Under the pieces are notes generated by a model that did no database searches, had not been told where the DNA came from, and worked only from the letters and a program-made list of their open reading frames with translations. Position numbers and translations under genes: made by a program. This document shows, piece after piece, positions 1 to 8,496 of a stretch of 64,000 nucleotides of DNA (the stretch's first letter is position 1; the number at the start of each line of letters is the position of its first letter). The DNA comes from an uncultured Allomuricauda sp. Its GTDB lineage: Bacteria; Bacteroidota; Bacteroidia; Flavobacteriales; Flavobacteriaceae. The stretch is taken from contig NZ_CANMOO010000002.1 in assembly GCF_947499585.1 (NCBI RefSeq), positions 310,001-374,000 of the forward strand, in the 5' to 3' direction.

Positions 1-1
1 T

Positions 2-730
2 GGTAACCCAGATTTATTGGGTGGATTAGATGGAAATGGACCAACGTATTCAGACATCTTCAACTACGATGTAAAATACGAATGGTTTTTAGAGCGCGGT
101 GAAATAATTTCAATAGCTGCTTTTGCAAAAACTATCAAAGATCCTGTAAACCGAGTTGTGGCAGCAGATGCTACTGGAACACAGCGCTACTTTAGAACAG
201 GGGAACAAGCAGATGTATATGGTATTGAATTAGAGGTAAGAAAGAACCTTTTAATGGATGGTGATGACAATGCTTTGGTATCTGTAGGTATGAATGCAGC
301 ATATACAAATACCGATCAGGACCTTAAGGATATTCCAGGGGGTACTGAAAATACATTTGGAACAACATTTGATCGCACTTCTGAAGAGTTGGAAGGTGCA
401 TCCCCTTTTATTATAAATGCAGATGTAAACTATAGCCCTGTATTTGGAAACTACAAACCAAAGGCAACTGTAGCTTTCTCATACTTCTCTGATCGAATTT
501 TCTCATTAGGATCAGGTAGTCTTGGAAACATTGTGGAAAAGGCTGTTCCCACATTGAATTTTGTTTGGAAGAATTCTTTTGGAGAACACTTTGAAGCAAA
601 TCTTACAGCCAAAAACATTCTAGATCCAGATATCTCTTTTGTTAGAGAGGGCACTGGAATTGGAGATATTACCATAAGAGAGTATAACCTTGGGGTTAAC
701 ATTGGGCTAACCCTCAAATATAAATTTTAA
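2..730 (+). CDS. TonB-dependent receptor, C-terminal part (cut by left edge)
   Basis: This is the last roughly 240 residues of an outer-membrane TonB-dependent receptor. The frame is open from base 2 and begins GNPDL, the motif that in these receptors precedes the final beta strands. The rest alternates short amphipathic strands (VKYEWFL, GIELEVRKNL, VNIGLTLKYKF) and ends in an aromatic residue, as expected for a barrel inserted by the BAM machinery. The plug domain and TonB box lie outside the window, so the substrate is unknown. The lipoprotein gene starts 21 bases downstream and is probably co-transcribed. The TTG at 17 is internal and not the true start. I am confident of the family but not of the ligand. 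Confidence 0.9.
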   Translation, partial: GNPDLLGGLDGNGPTYSDIFNYDVKYEWFLERGEIISIAAFAKTIKDPVNRVVAADATGTQRYFRTGEQADVYGIELEVRKNLLMDGDDNALVSVGMNAAYTNTDQDLKDIPGGTENTFGTTFDRTSEELEGASPFIINADVNYSPVFGNYKPKATVAFSYFSDRIFSLGSGSLGNIVEKAVPTLNFVWKNSFGEHFEANLTAKNILDPDISFVREGTGIGDITIREYNLGVNIGLTLKYKF

Positions 731-751
731 TATTTTTTAAACTAAGAACAA

Positions 752-1945
752 ATGAAAAACAAGTTTTTATTTTTAGGTATAGCCGCTGCTTTATTCATTG
801 CTTGTGAGAGCGACGATACCTCAGACATCATTATTAATGACAATAGCGTTATAAATAACAATTCAGGCGGTGAAGCACCAGCAGAGACTACCGTTAATCT
901 TAACGGATTGTACACAGCAGACCTTACATTAGATTCAGCTATTGAATACATCATTACAGGACCCGTGCTAATGGCAAGTGGTACTACTTTGACAATTCCA
1001 GCAGGTATGACAGTAAAAGCTGAGCCAATTGGAGTTAATGCCTATATCGCTATTCAGCAAGGAGCAAGAATTAATGCAGTAGGTACTTCCAGCAATCCTA
1101 TTGTTTTTACATCAAACGCTACTTCTCCTTCTTCAGGTGACTGGGGTGGATTGGTACTATGCGGAAGAGCACCTATTAATTCAACAGCTGATGGTTCTGA
1201 AGATATCGCAACTTCTGAAGTCGGAGCTCTTGCTTTTGGAGGAAACACTCCTACAGATAATTCTGGAAACGTAGAATATGTAAGAATAGAATATGCAGGT
1301 GGTGCTATTGATGGAAATGCAGAATTAAATGGTTTATCTGTTTATGGTGTTGGTACTGGAACAACTATAGATTTCGTCCAAATTTTTGAAGGGTCTGATG
1401 ACGGTTTCGAATTCTTTGGAGGAACTGTAAGTGCAAGTCACTTAGTTGTTGTTAATGCAGAAGATGATTCAATTGACTGGACAGAAGGGTTTACGGGAAC
1501 TCTAACAGACGTTTATGTTCAGCATGGAACTGCACATGACAAGGCCTTTGAGTGCGATGGTTATAATACAGATTTCAGTAATGTAGGCGGGTATTTTTCT
1601 GCTCCAATTGTGACCAACGTAACCATTGTTGGTGATGGTGCCGATGACGATGATGAAGCTATAAGACTAAGAGCAGGTACTCAAGGTACATTCACTAATA
1701 TTGTTATTAATAACTACGCAGAAGGTTTTGACCTTGATGGTGATGCCGGTGATAACCCAACAGGTCAAGGTGTATTGGATGATTTGCTAAATATCGTTGA
1801 TGTAACCTTCAATAATGTTACTGTTACTTTCAAAAACGATACAGGTGCTGTATTCAATGAAGCTGATCTTATATCTGGTGTTGGTAATGGAACTGGTACT
1901 GATATTGCAACTTGGGGTGCTGGATGGACCGTAGGCATCAACTAG
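752..1945 (+). CDS. Surface lipoprotein with repetitive beta-helix-like body, partner of the TonB receptor
   Basis: The protein has 397 residues, with a lipoprotein signal peptide and lipobox FIAC (Cys18) followed by an acidic stretch ESDDTSD, which suits outer-membrane lipidation and possibly surface export. The body is Gly/Asn/Asp/Thr-rich with recurring short strands (GGLVLCGRAP, VEYVRIEYAGG, TNVTIVGDGADD, TNIVINNYAEG), a pattern typical of right-handed parallel beta-helices. It lies 21 bases behind the TonB receptor gene and ends in a strong terminator, so the two form a transcription unit. Proteins of this type commonly accompany Bacteroidota TonB receptors that lack SusD. Its function is not established; ligand capture at the cell surface is my inference. 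There is no T9SS sorting domain. Confidence 0.75.
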   Translation: MKNKFLFLGIAAALFIACESDDTSDIIINDNSVINNNSGGEAPAETTVNLNGLYTADLTLDSAIEYIITGPVLMASGTTLTIPAGMTVKAEPIGVNAYIAIQQGARINAVGTSSNPIVFTSNATSPSSGDWGGLVLCGRAPINSTADGSEDIATSEVGALAFGGNTPTDNSGNVEYVRIEYAGGAIDGNAELNGLSVYGVGTGTTIDFVQIFEGSDDGFEFFGGTVSASHLVVVNAEDDSIDWTEGFTGTLTDVYVQHGTAHDKAFECDGYNTDFSNVGGYFSAPIVTNVTIVGDGADDDDEAIRLRAGTQGTFTNIVINNYAEGFDLDGDAGDNPTGQGVLDDLLNIVDVTFNNVTVTFKNDTGAVFNEADLISGVGNGTGTDIATWGAGWTVGIN

Positions 1946-1965
1946 AATAAAAGTAAATTTGAAGT

Positions 1966-1997
1966 AAAAAAAGCCCCGAAAATGCGGGGCTTTTTTT
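1966..1997 (+). terminator. Rho-independent terminator after the TonB receptor/lipoprotein unit
   Basis: The stem GCCCCG (1973-1978) pairs with CGGGGC (1985-1990) around a 6-base loop, extended by an A run before and seven T after. It follows the lipoprotein stop codon by about 20 bases. Confidence 0.9.
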
Positions 1998-2061
1998 ATG
2001 CACTTCATCGAAAAGTGTGGCTTTTTTCTTAAAGCACCCCTATTTCAGTGTTCAAATTATT

Positions 2062-2069
2062 TATATTTG
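2062..2069 (+). promoter_or_regulatory. Candidate sigma-A -7 box (TATATTTG)
   Basis: TATATTTG fits the Bacteroidota -7 consensus TAnnTTTG and sits 27 bases before the chosen start of the first small T9SS-domain protein. I see no clear -33 TTG. Confidence 0.4.
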
Positions 2070-2096
2070 TGGCATACCCTTTGTAACCAATACTTT

Positions 2097-2405
2097 ATGA
2101 AGCACCTTTACCTCGTCTTCTTCTTTTTTGTTTGCTCCCTTGGATTCGCACAGAATGCCCAAGCTGGAGCTGATATTGACGGGTTTAAGCTGTACCCCAA
2201 CCCGGTTACTCAAGGAAAAATTCATATTGAGACTACCAAAAATGCTCCAAAGCAAATCTTAATTTTTGATGTTTTAGGAACCCAAGTATTGCAAACTACC
2301 ATTATTGGTAGAGAATTGAACCTTTCTAGCCTAGACAAAGGCGTATACATTCTAAGGGTTTTTGAGAACAACAAAGTTGCTACCAGAAAGCTGATTATTA
2401 AGTAG
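2097..2405 (+). CDS. Miniature T9SS type A sorting-domain protein, copy 1
   Basis: This 102-residue protein consists almost only of a signal peptide (MKHLYLVFFFFVCSLGFAQ) and a T9SS type A C-terminal domain. The sorting domain shows FKLYPNPV near its start, the strand pair ILIFDVLGTQV, GVYILRVFEN, and the basic end TRKLIIK. Only about ten residues separate the signal cleavage site from the domain, so there is no recognisable cargo. The ATG at 2097 is chosen over an open upstream extension from 1998, because the signal peptide starts exactly there and a TATATTTG box lies just upstream. A paralogue follows 139 bases downstream. T9SS normally removes such a domain and attaches cargo to lipopolysaccharide or releases it; what a cargo-less version does is unknown. 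Confidence 0.85.
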   Translation: MKHLYLVFFFFVCSLGFAQNAQAGADIDGFKLYPNPVTQGKIHIETTKNAPKQILIFDVLGTQVLQTTIIGRELNLSSLDKGVYILRVFENNKVATRKLIIK

Positions 2406-2544
2406 TTCCCTATTTCGGGCTTTTCATCGACAAAATACCACCTTTTTTACCTTTACCTACATAATTCTTTGTTTCACAACATTTTATAGCTCTTTTTAAC
2501 AGGTTTACATACTTTTATATTGCTTATTTCCCAAATCAGCATTT

Positions 2545-2868
2545 ATGAAGAAAATCTACTTTATTCTCATTATGGCATTACCCCTTTTCACTTTCGGCCA
2601 AGAGCTGGTCAGTGTAAATACTGAACAAGCGCAAGAACTACAGGGTTTTAAAATGTACCCTAATCCCGTCTATGGCGAGGAAGTATACATTACCACTGCT
2701 TCTAATGGAAGCAAGCAGATAAAAATTTACGATGTTTTTGGAGATATTGTGCTTACAGACAGAATATCAACAAACACCTTAAACATATCCAGGTTGGTTC
2801 CTGGGGTCTATGTACTTCAAGTAACCGAACAGGAAAAAACGATGACTAGAAAGCTGGTCATAAAATAA
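2545..2868 (+). CDS. Miniature T9SS type A sorting-domain protein, copy 2
   Basis: A 107-residue tandem paralogue of the preceding gene. It has a signal peptide (MKKIYFILIMALPLFTFGQ), a linker of about 15 residues (ELVSVNTEQAQELQ), then the sorting domain: GFKMYPNPV, KIYDVFGDIVL, PGVYVLQVTEQ and the terminal TRKLVIK. The two copies align over their whole mature length, differing mainly in the linker. The sorting-domain match is strong; the biological role is not known. The gene is followed by a perfect-palindrome terminator and is separated from copy 1 by 139 bases without a clear terminator, so read-through from copy 1 is possible. Confidence 0.85.
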   Translation: MKKIYFILIMALPLFTFGQELVSVNTEQAQELQGFKMYPNPVYGEEVYITTASNGSKQIKIYDVFGDIVLTDRISTNTLNISRLVPGVYVLQVTEQEKTMTRKLVIK

Positions 2869-2881
2869 AAAAATGCTATCG

Positions 2882-2911
2882 AAAAAGCCCTTCTCTAGAG
2901 AAGGGCTTTTT
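2882..2911 (+). terminator. Strong terminator after the miniature T9SS protein
   Basis: A perfect 30-base palindrome with arm AAAAAGCCCTTCTC, loop TA/GA and a T run on the right arm, 13 bases after the stop codon. Confidence 0.92.
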
Positions 2912-2936
2912 TATTTTTGGGTACTTTTGTTGCTCA

Positions 2937-3923
2937 ATGGATAGGTCAAGAATTCAACAAATTTTTTCAATTTCAAACCAAGGTGAATTTGATTCATTGT
3001 CACTTGAAATCTTTCAGTTTCAGTTTAAAAACAATACCGTGTACCAAGGCTATTGTAAGCACTTGGGAAAATCCCCTACTAATGTTCGTTTTATTGAAGA
3101 GATTCCTTTTCTTCCCATAGAATTTTTCAAGACGCGAAAAGTAGTTTCTTCCTATAAAAAATCAGAAGCAATTTTTGAAAGTAGCGGAACCACCAATAGT
3201 ACCACCAGTAAACATTATGTTCCTGATTTAAACTTATATCAACAGAGTTATCAGAAAGGTTTTAATACATTTTATGGCCCTATTGAAGCGTATTGCGTAG
3301 TTGCTTTATTACCTTCCTATTTGGAAAGGGAAGGTTCTTCTTTGGTTTTTATGGTGAATGACCTTGTGGACAGATCCAAGCACCCAAAAAGTGGTTTTTA
3401 TTTATATGATTTAAATACTCTCCATCAAAAACTTCTTCAACTTGAAGAAAGACAAACAAAGACATTGTTAATTGGTGTTTCATTTGCTCTGTTGGATTTA
3501 GCCGAACAATTCCCTCTGAATTTGAAGCACACTATAATCATGGAAACTGGAGGAATGAAAGGTAGACGAAAGGAATTAATCCGTGAGGAACTACATGAAA
3601 TTCTTAAAAAGGCTTTTGGAGCATCTAAAATTCATTCGGAATATGGAATGACGGAGTTATTATCTCAAGCATATTCCGAAGGTGATGGCCTATTTAAAAC
3701 TCCGCCATGGATGAAAGTAATCCCTCGAGATACAGAAGACCCGCTTTCCATTCAATCTTATGGTAAAACCGGCGGAATAAATATTATTGATTTAGCCAAT
3801 GTATACTCTTGTTCTTTTATCGCTACCCAAGATTTAGGTAAAGTCTATGAAAATGGAACCTTTGAAGTCCTTGGCCGATTTGACCATTCTGATATTAGGG
3901 GATGTAATTTGATGGCTCTTTAA
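2937..3923 (+). CDS. LuxE-family acyl-protein synthetase-like protein
   Basis: This 328-residue protein resembles the LuxE/PaaK-type adenylate-forming family, which activates fatty acids as acyl-AMP and passes the acyl group on as a thioester. Visible features are the glycine/serine/threonine-rich nucleotide loop SSGTTNSTTSKH (about residue 83), the mid-protein segment METGGMKGRRKE, the EYGMTELLSQAY motif typical of acyl-adenylating enzymes (about residue 235), and a C-terminal region with GRFDHSDIRGC. No luxC, luxD or luciferase gene is nearby, so bioluminescence is not implied. Stand-alone members in Bacteroidota are often annotated acyltransferase. The gene starts 26 bases after a terminator and its stop overlaps the convergent lipoprotein gene by four bases. 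The substrate is unknown. Confidence 0.7.
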   Translation: MDRSRIQQIFSISNQGEFDSLSLEIFQFQFKNNTVYQGYCKHLGKSPTNVRFIEEIPFLPIEFFKTRKVVSSYKKSEAIFESSGTTNSTTSKHYVPDLNLYQQSYQKGFNTFYGPIEAYCVVALLPSYLEREGSSLVFMVNDLVDRSKHPKSGFYLYDLNTLHQKLLQLEERQTKTLLIGVSFALLDLAEQFPLNLKHTIIMETGGMKGRRKELIREELHEILKKAFGASKIHSEYGMTELLSQAYSEGDGLFKTPPWMKVIPRDTEDPLSIQSYGKTGGINIIDLANVYSCSFIATQDLGKVYENGTFEVLGRFDHSDIRGCNLMAL

Positions 3924-4306
3924 TTTTTGTCATAAAACAAAGTAATTTCGTCATCGGCAATGTCCGGATTGTCCAAAAATGAAAGCTCGAGAGAACTGCC
4001 CCTTATTGTATAAGCATATTGCCTTCCGTTTATATTTATAACGTTTCCATTGTTTGAGAATGTATAAGTTCCAGATGTAGTTATAAATTGTGTTTCATCT
4101 GTGTTTTGAACTGTTACCCGTTGCTCAGAGCTATCAAATGTTAACCTATGTGCGCTAAAATCAAAACCATCCCCAAAAAAACAAAAACAACTTGCCCTAT
4201 TTAATACCCATGTTCCGTTCAATGCGGCATCAACAACATAATCATCATCTGAGGAACATCCATTAAGAACAAGCATCAATACAAAAAGAAAGCTGATTTT
4301 TCTCAT
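3920..4306 (-). CDS. Small lipocalin-like lipoprotein
   Basis: A 128-residue predicted lipoprotein: basic start MRKISF, hydrophobic core, lipobox LNGC at about residue 17, then SSDDD. The mature part looks like a small antiparallel beta barrel. It begins with GTWVLNRASC, has an SGTYTFSNNGNVININGRQY block, and ends ELSFLDNPDIADDEITLFYDKN. The GTW start and the alternating strands are typical of the lipocalin-like lipoproteins common in Flavobacteriia; no specific ligand can be inferred. It is monocistronic and convergent with the LuxE-like gene, the two 3' ends overlapping by four bases. Confidence is good for a lipoprotein and moderate for the fold. Confidence 0.65.
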   Translation of the reverse strand: MRKISFLFVLMLVLNGCSSDDDYVVDAALNGTWVLNRASCFCFFGDGFDFSAHRLTFDSSEQRVTVQNTDETQFITTSGTYTFSNNGNVININGRQYAYTIRGSSLELSFLDNPDIADDEITLFYDKN

Positions 4307-4359
4307 CTTAAAAAATTCACTTTTACTTTAGATGATAAGTGTAGCAAACGTTGCGTAAC

Positions 4360-5658
4360 TTAATTTACCACCAAAACAAAATAGTTTTTCTTACCTCGTT
4401 GAAGTAGTACAAATTTGTTGTTGATTAAATCAGACGTGGTGATAAGAAAATCTTCTTTTACCTTCTGCTTGTTTACTGAAATAGAATTTTGTTTCAATTC
4501 TCTTCTTGCCTCCCCGTTTGATGCTAGAAAACCCGTTTTTGCTGCCAAAGCACCAATCATGTCCAATCCAGCATTCACCTCATCTATTGAAACTTGGGCT
4601 TGGGGAACGCCCTCAAAAATATCCAAAAAGGTCTTTTCATCCAGTTCCTTTAAATCTTCGGAAGTAGATTTTCCAAATAGGATATTACTCGCCTTTATGG
4701 CATTTTCCAAATCGGCCTTGGAATGTACTTTTATAGTTATTTCCTCTGCCAATTGCTTTTGTAGCTGTCTAAGATGAGGCTCCTCTTTGTGTTTGATAAC
4801 CAAATCTTCAATTTCTTCTTTACTCAAAAAAGTAAAGATTTTTATATATTTCTCAGCATCTTCATCCGAAGTATTCAACCAATACTGATAAAACTTATAA
4901 GGAGAGGTTCTCTCAGCATCTAACCAAACATTTCCACCTTCAGTTTTACCAAATTTGGTTCCATCTGCCTTGGTGATCAAGGGACAGGTAAGGGCAAATC
5001 CTTTCCCTCCGCCAATCCTTCTTATAAGTTCGGTCCCTGTGGTAATATTTCCCCACTGATCGCTACCTCCCATTTGAAGGGTGCAATTATGTTTCTGATA
5101 CAAGTATAAAAAATCATACCCCTGAACCAATTGATAGGTAAATTCTGTAAAGGACATTCCTTCTTTAGCTTCTGAGGAAAGTCTCTTTTTAACGGAGTCT
5201 TTTGCCATCATATAATTGACCGTAATATGTTTCCCAACATCCCTGATAAAATCAAGGAAAGAAAAATCTTTCATCCAATCATAGTTGTTCACCAAGACCG
5301 CTGAATTTTCCGCATCACTTTCAAAATCTAAAAATCTCCCTAATTGAGATTTTAGAGCCTCTTGATTATGGCGAAGGGTTTTTTCATCCAACAGATTACG
5401 CTCTGCCGACTTACCAGATGGATCACCGATCATTCCCGTAGCACCACCAACCAAAGCAAATGGTTTGTGCCCTGCCAATTGAAAATGTCTCAACATCATT
5501 ACACTCACCAAATGCCCAATATGTAATGAGTCTGCAGTTGGGTCGATCCCCACATATGCAGCCTGCATTCCCTCCATAAGATGTTCTTCTGCTCCGGGCA
5601 TAATATCATGCACCATACCTCTCCATTGTAATTCTTGAACAAAGTTCTTTGCCATCAT
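4360..5658 (-). CDS. tyrS: Tyrosyl-tRNA synthetase
   Basis: This 432-residue class I aminoacyl-tRNA synthetase charges tRNA-Tyr. The ATP-binding signature HIGH appears as LHIGHL at residues 45-50, the KMSKS-type loop as KFGKT in [13 protein letters not shown], and the tyrosine-pocket region as GSDQWGNI. The C-terminal part (from about residue 350) is the S4-like RNA-binding domain with [10 protein letters not shown] and a terminal [11 protein letters not shown]. Two adjacent ATG codons are possible starts (5658 or 5655). A TATATTTG box lies 19 bases upstream. It stands alone between a lipoprotein gene and a divergent SDR gene. Length and motifs are normal for the bacterial enzyme. Confidence 0.98.
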   Translation of the reverse strand: MMAKNFVQELQWRGMVHDIMPGAEEHLMEGMQAAYVGIDPTADSLHIGHLVSVMMLRHFQLAGHKPFALVGGATGMIGDPSGKSAERNLLDEKTLRHNQEALKSQLGRFLDFESDAENSAVLVNNYDWMKDFSFLDFIRDVGKHITVNYMMAKDSVKKRLSSEAKEGMSFTEFTYQLVQGYDFLYLYQKHNCTLQMGGSDQWGNITTGTELIRRIGGGKGFALTCPLITKADGTKFGKTEGGNVWLDAERTSPYKFYQYWLNTSDEDAEKYIKIFTFLSKEEIEDLVIKHKEEPHLRQLQKQLAEEITIKVHSKADLENAIKASNILFGKSTSEDLKELDEKTFLDIFEGVPQAQVSIDEVNAGLDMIGALAAKTGFLASNGEARRELKQNSISVNKQKVKEDFLITTSDLINNKFVLLQRGKKNYFVLVVN

Positions 5659-5676
5659 AGTGTTTTAGAGTAGGTG

Positions 5677-5684
5677 CAAATATA
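5677..5684 (-). promoter_or_regulatory. Candidate -7 box of tyrS (TATATTTG)
   Basis: On the minus strand this reads TATATTTG, matching TAnnTTTG, 19 bases upstream of the tyrS start. No -33 TTG at usual spacing is evident. Confidence 0.4.
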
Positions 5685-5739
5685 AAATGAAGTTCTTACA
5701 TCCTAGAATAAATTCACTGCAAATGGGTACTTTTACTAA

Positions 5740-6738
5740 ATGATTTTAGTCACCGGAGGCACTGGTTTAATAGGTTCGCACTTACTCTTTCATTTGGTTA
5801 AAAATGGAAAAAAAGTGAAAGCTAGTTATAGAAATGAAGACGCTATCAACACTGTTTCCAAAATCTTTGGGTACTATACTGACAATGTATCAAACTTACT
5901 GAACCAAATAATTTGGGTAAAAGCAGACATCACCGATATCGTTTCTCTGCGAGAACTTTTTCAAGATGTTGAATATGTTTACCATTGTGCTGCACTCATT
6001 TCATTTGATCCAAATAAGTATCCCGCTTTAGTTAAAACCAATATTGAAGGTACTGCAAATATTGTCAACCTTTGTCTGGAACATAATATCAAAAAGCTTT
6101 GCTATGTCAGTTCCATTGCCGCTATAGGTTCTAGCATCAAAGATAAACTCGTAACAGAGGACAATGAATGGAGTGATACCCATGTATCCGTTTACGGACT
6201 AACAAAACATGACGCTGAACTGGAGGTTTGGAGAGGTTCCCAAGAAGGATTGGCAGTTGTTGTAGTTAACCCCGGAGTGGTTATAGGTCCTGGATTTTGG
6301 AAATCTGGAAGCGGCACTTTTTTTACGTATGCCTCAAAAGGCAAAAAGTCTTTCCTTCCTGGAGGAACTGGTTTTGTAACCGTTGCTGATGTAATAAATT
6401 CCATGGTAAAACTCATGGATTCAGAAATAGAACGGGAACGATTTATTCTCGTAAATGAGAATTTGTCATATCAAGAATTATTTCAAAAAATTGCGCCAAA
6501 ACTTGAAGTTAAAACACCAACTAAAAAAGTCCCTTTCTTGGCTTTAGAATTTTTTTGGCGATGGGATTGGTTACGAAGCAAATTACTAGGAAAACGAAGA
6601 AGGCTTACTAAAAATATGACCAAAGGTCTGTACAAAAGGGAAAACTACAGCAATGAAAAAATAAAAAAAGCTCTTGCTTTTGAATTTGAGAACCTAGAAG
6701 AGGCTATCTCGTTTTGCTGCACAAGATTTAAGAACTAA
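5740..6738 (+). CDS. NAD-dependent epimerase/dehydratase (extended SDR)
   Basis: A 332-residue extended short-chain dehydrogenase. The Rossmann dinucleotide motif is at the extreme N-terminus (TGGTGLIGSH, about residues 4-13), the SSIAAIG strand precedes the active site, and the catalytic YxxxK is present as YGLTK (about residue 152). NPGVVIGPG and the later substrate-binding half follow the pattern of dihydroflavonol reductase/3-beta-HSD-like members rather than sugar-nucleotide epimerases; the exact substrate cannot be told. The C-terminus is rich in Lys/Arg (KLLGKRRRLTKNMTKGLYKRE). The stop overlaps the convergent DUF4296 gene by four bases. Confidence 0.85.
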   Translation: MILVTGGTGLIGSHLLFHLVKNGKKVKASYRNEDAINTVSKIFGYYTDNVSNLLNQIIWVKADITDIVSLRELFQDVEYVYHCAALISFDPNKYPALVKTNIEGTANIVNLCLEHNIKKLCYVSSIAAIGSSIKDKLVTEDNEWSDTHVSVYGLTKHDAELEVWRGSQEGLAVVVVNPGVVIGPGFWKSGSGTFFTYASKGKKSFLPGGTGFVTVADVINSMVKLMDSEIERERFILVNENLSYQELFQKIAPKLEVKTPTKKVPFLALEFFWRWDWLRSKLLGKRRRLTKNMTKGLYKRENYSNEKIKKALAFEFENLEEAISFCCTRFKN

Positions 6739-7157
6739 GATTTCGTTTTATCCACTTTTGACTTAGTAATTGAATCTGTCTTCTTTTTCTGAGCTTTTCT
6801 TATACTATCATTTCTGTTCTTCGTTGTTTTTTCCAAGGTTGCTCTTCTTGTTTCCAACTTCGCTTCTACTTTTTCATAAATAGCTTGATACTCTAGAGGA
6901 ACAGAAGCGTAATACAAATCACTTTGGGAAAATTGAATACTGTCTATCTCATGTTTTTGATAAAGGAACTCCATAACCTTTATCCCTTTATCCTCCATCA
7001 CATGATTAAAAGATGACTTGGCTGAGTTCAATATCGCCAAATCATGCAAAATGGCGACCATTTTTTCTTGTGGGATAAGTTTTTCAGGTTTTTCAATCAC
7101 CTTTTTACCACATGAAAAAAGAAGTATTCCAGAAAACAATAAAACTAGTTTTCTCAT
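6735..7157 (-). CDS. DUF4296 lipoprotein
   Basis: A 140-residue lipoprotein with lipobox LFSC at about residue 16 followed by GKKVIEKPEKLIP. The body matches the DUF4296 pattern: a helical domain with MVAILHDLAILNSAKS, FLYQKHEIDSIQFSQSDLYYA, then a long charged coiled-coil tail ending in repeated Lys/Thr/Ser (KKKTDSITKSKVDKTKS). The family is largely restricted to Bacteroidota and has no defined function. It sits three bases after pyrC on the same strand, and this pairing of DUF4296 with dihydroorotase and a polyprenol glycosyltransferase is common in Flavobacteriia, so the three probably form an operon. The family call is confident. Confidence 0.85.
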   Translation of the reverse strand: MRKLVLLFSGILLFSCGKKVIEKPEKLIPQEKMVAILHDLAILNSAKSSFNHVMEDKGIKVMEFLYQKHEIDSIQFSQSDLYYASVPLEYQAIYEKVEAKLETRRATLEKTTKNRNDSIRKAQKKKTDSITKSKVDKTKS

Positions 7158-7160
7158 TTT

Positions 7161-8495
7161 TTATCGGTTGAATGTAAGCCTTTTGGCATTTTTCTCTTCA
7201 GAGAAAATTCCATTCTCATATCCTAGATGGCCATTTATAAATGTGCGCACCACTTTGGAATCAAAAGTAACACCTTCAAATGGAGACCATCCACATTTAT
7301 AAAAAATATTGGATTTTTTAACCTCCTTTTGGGAGTCTCTATTTACCTGAACCAAATCTGCATAATATCCTTCACGTATAAAACCTCTCTTATCAATATC
7401 AAAAAGTTTGGCAGGGTTGTGGCACATTTTTTCCACTAACTTCTCCAAACTAATTTTCCCTTCTTTTTCTTTTTGAAGCATCGCCAATAGGGCATGCTGC
7501 ACTAAAGGTCCACCAGATGGTGCTTTTGTGTACGGATTATCTTTTTCTTCAATGGTATGCGGGGCATGGTCCGTTGCTATAATATCTATTCTATCATCCA
7601 AAAGTGCCTCCCAAAGCTTTTCTCTATCGGTTGCGGTCTTTACAGCGGGGTTCCATTTTATCAATGTTCCTTTTTCTGCATAATCTTCATCTGAAAACCA
7701 AAGATGATGTATACACACTTCTGCTGTAATCTTCTTCTCTTCTAGGGGAATCGCATTGGTGAATAAATCTGTCTCAATACCTGTGGAAAGATGGAATACG
7801 TGTAATCTAGCTCCTGTTTTCTTTGCTAGTGCAATTGCTTTTGATGAAGATAGATAGCAGGCTTCTTCACTTCGAATTATAGGATGAAGCGCTATGGGAA
7901 TATCATCACCGTACATTTTTTTATATTTGGCCATATTTGCCCGTATGGTTCCTTCATCTTCACAATGCGTAGAAATTACCATTTCGGTATTCCTGAAAAT
8001 ATTTTCCAAAACCGCTTCATCATCAACCAACATATTACCAGTTGAAGACCCTAAGAACAGTTTTACTCCTGAGCATGCATTTTTATCCAACTTTTTTAGC
8101 TCTTCAAGATTATCATTAGTACCTCCAAAAAGAAAGGAATAATTGGCATAGACATCTTTTGCAGCAATCGCAAATTTCTCCTCAAGTTTTTCTATAGTGG
8201 TAGTTTGGGGATTAGTGTTTGGCTGTTCCATAAAAGTGGTAATCCCACCCGCTAGAGCAGCTCTACTTTCAGTGGCTATAGTTCCTTTATGAGTAAGTCC
8301 TGGCTCTCTAAAATGCACTTGATCATCAATTACCCCGGGCAACAAATAGTCTCCGTTTAAATCAATAACCTTGGCAATATCATCTGTGATATCCGTATCA
8401 ATGCGTGCTATAAAATCTCCATCCAGAAGCACATCAGTTTCAAAAATGCTATTCTCATTAACAATCTTGGTATTTTTTAATAGGATTCTTGACAT
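7161..8495 (-). CDS. pyrC: Dihydroorotase
   Basis: This 444-residue amidohydrolase converts N-carbamoyl-aspartate to dihydroorotate in pyrimidine synthesis. It has the metal-site region DDQVHFREPGLTHKG (about residues 57-71), the metal-bridging lysine in GVKLFLGSSTG, metal histidines in STHCEDEG and LHVFHLSTG, and the catalytic aspartate in ATDHAPHT. The family normally has HxH at the first metal motif; here it is QVH, so the first histidine is glutamine. All other ligands are intact, and I recall this form from related Bacteroidota, so it is probably active. The gene is one base downstream of the glycosyltransferase gene and three before the DUF4296 gene. Confidence 0.93.
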   Translation of the reverse strand: MSRILLKNTKIVNENSIFETDVLLDGDFIARIDTDITDDIAKVIDLNGDYLLPGVIDDQVHFREPGLTHKGTIATESRAALAGGITTFMEQPNTNPQTTTIEKLEEKFAIAAKDVYANYSFLFGGTNDNLEELKKLDKNACSGVKLFLGSSTGNMLVDDEAVLENIFRNTEMVISTHCEDEGTIRANMAKYKKMYGDDIPIALHPIIRSEEACYLSSSKAIALAKKTGARLHVFHLSTGIETDLFTNAIPLEEKKITAEVCIHHLWFSDEDYAEKGTLIKWNPAVKTATDREKLWEALLDDRIDIIATDHAPHTIEEKDNPYTKAPSGGPLVQHALLAMLQKEKEGKISLEKLVEKMCHNPAKLFDIDKRGFIREGYYADLVQVNRDSQKEVKKSNIFYKCGWSPFEGVTFDSKVVRTFINGHLGYENGIFSEEKNAKRLTFNR

Positions 8496-8496
8496 T

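Noticed and set aside
1998..2096. N-terminal extension of the first miniature T9SS protein
   Set aside because: The signal peptide starts at 2097 and a TATATTTG box lies within the extension.
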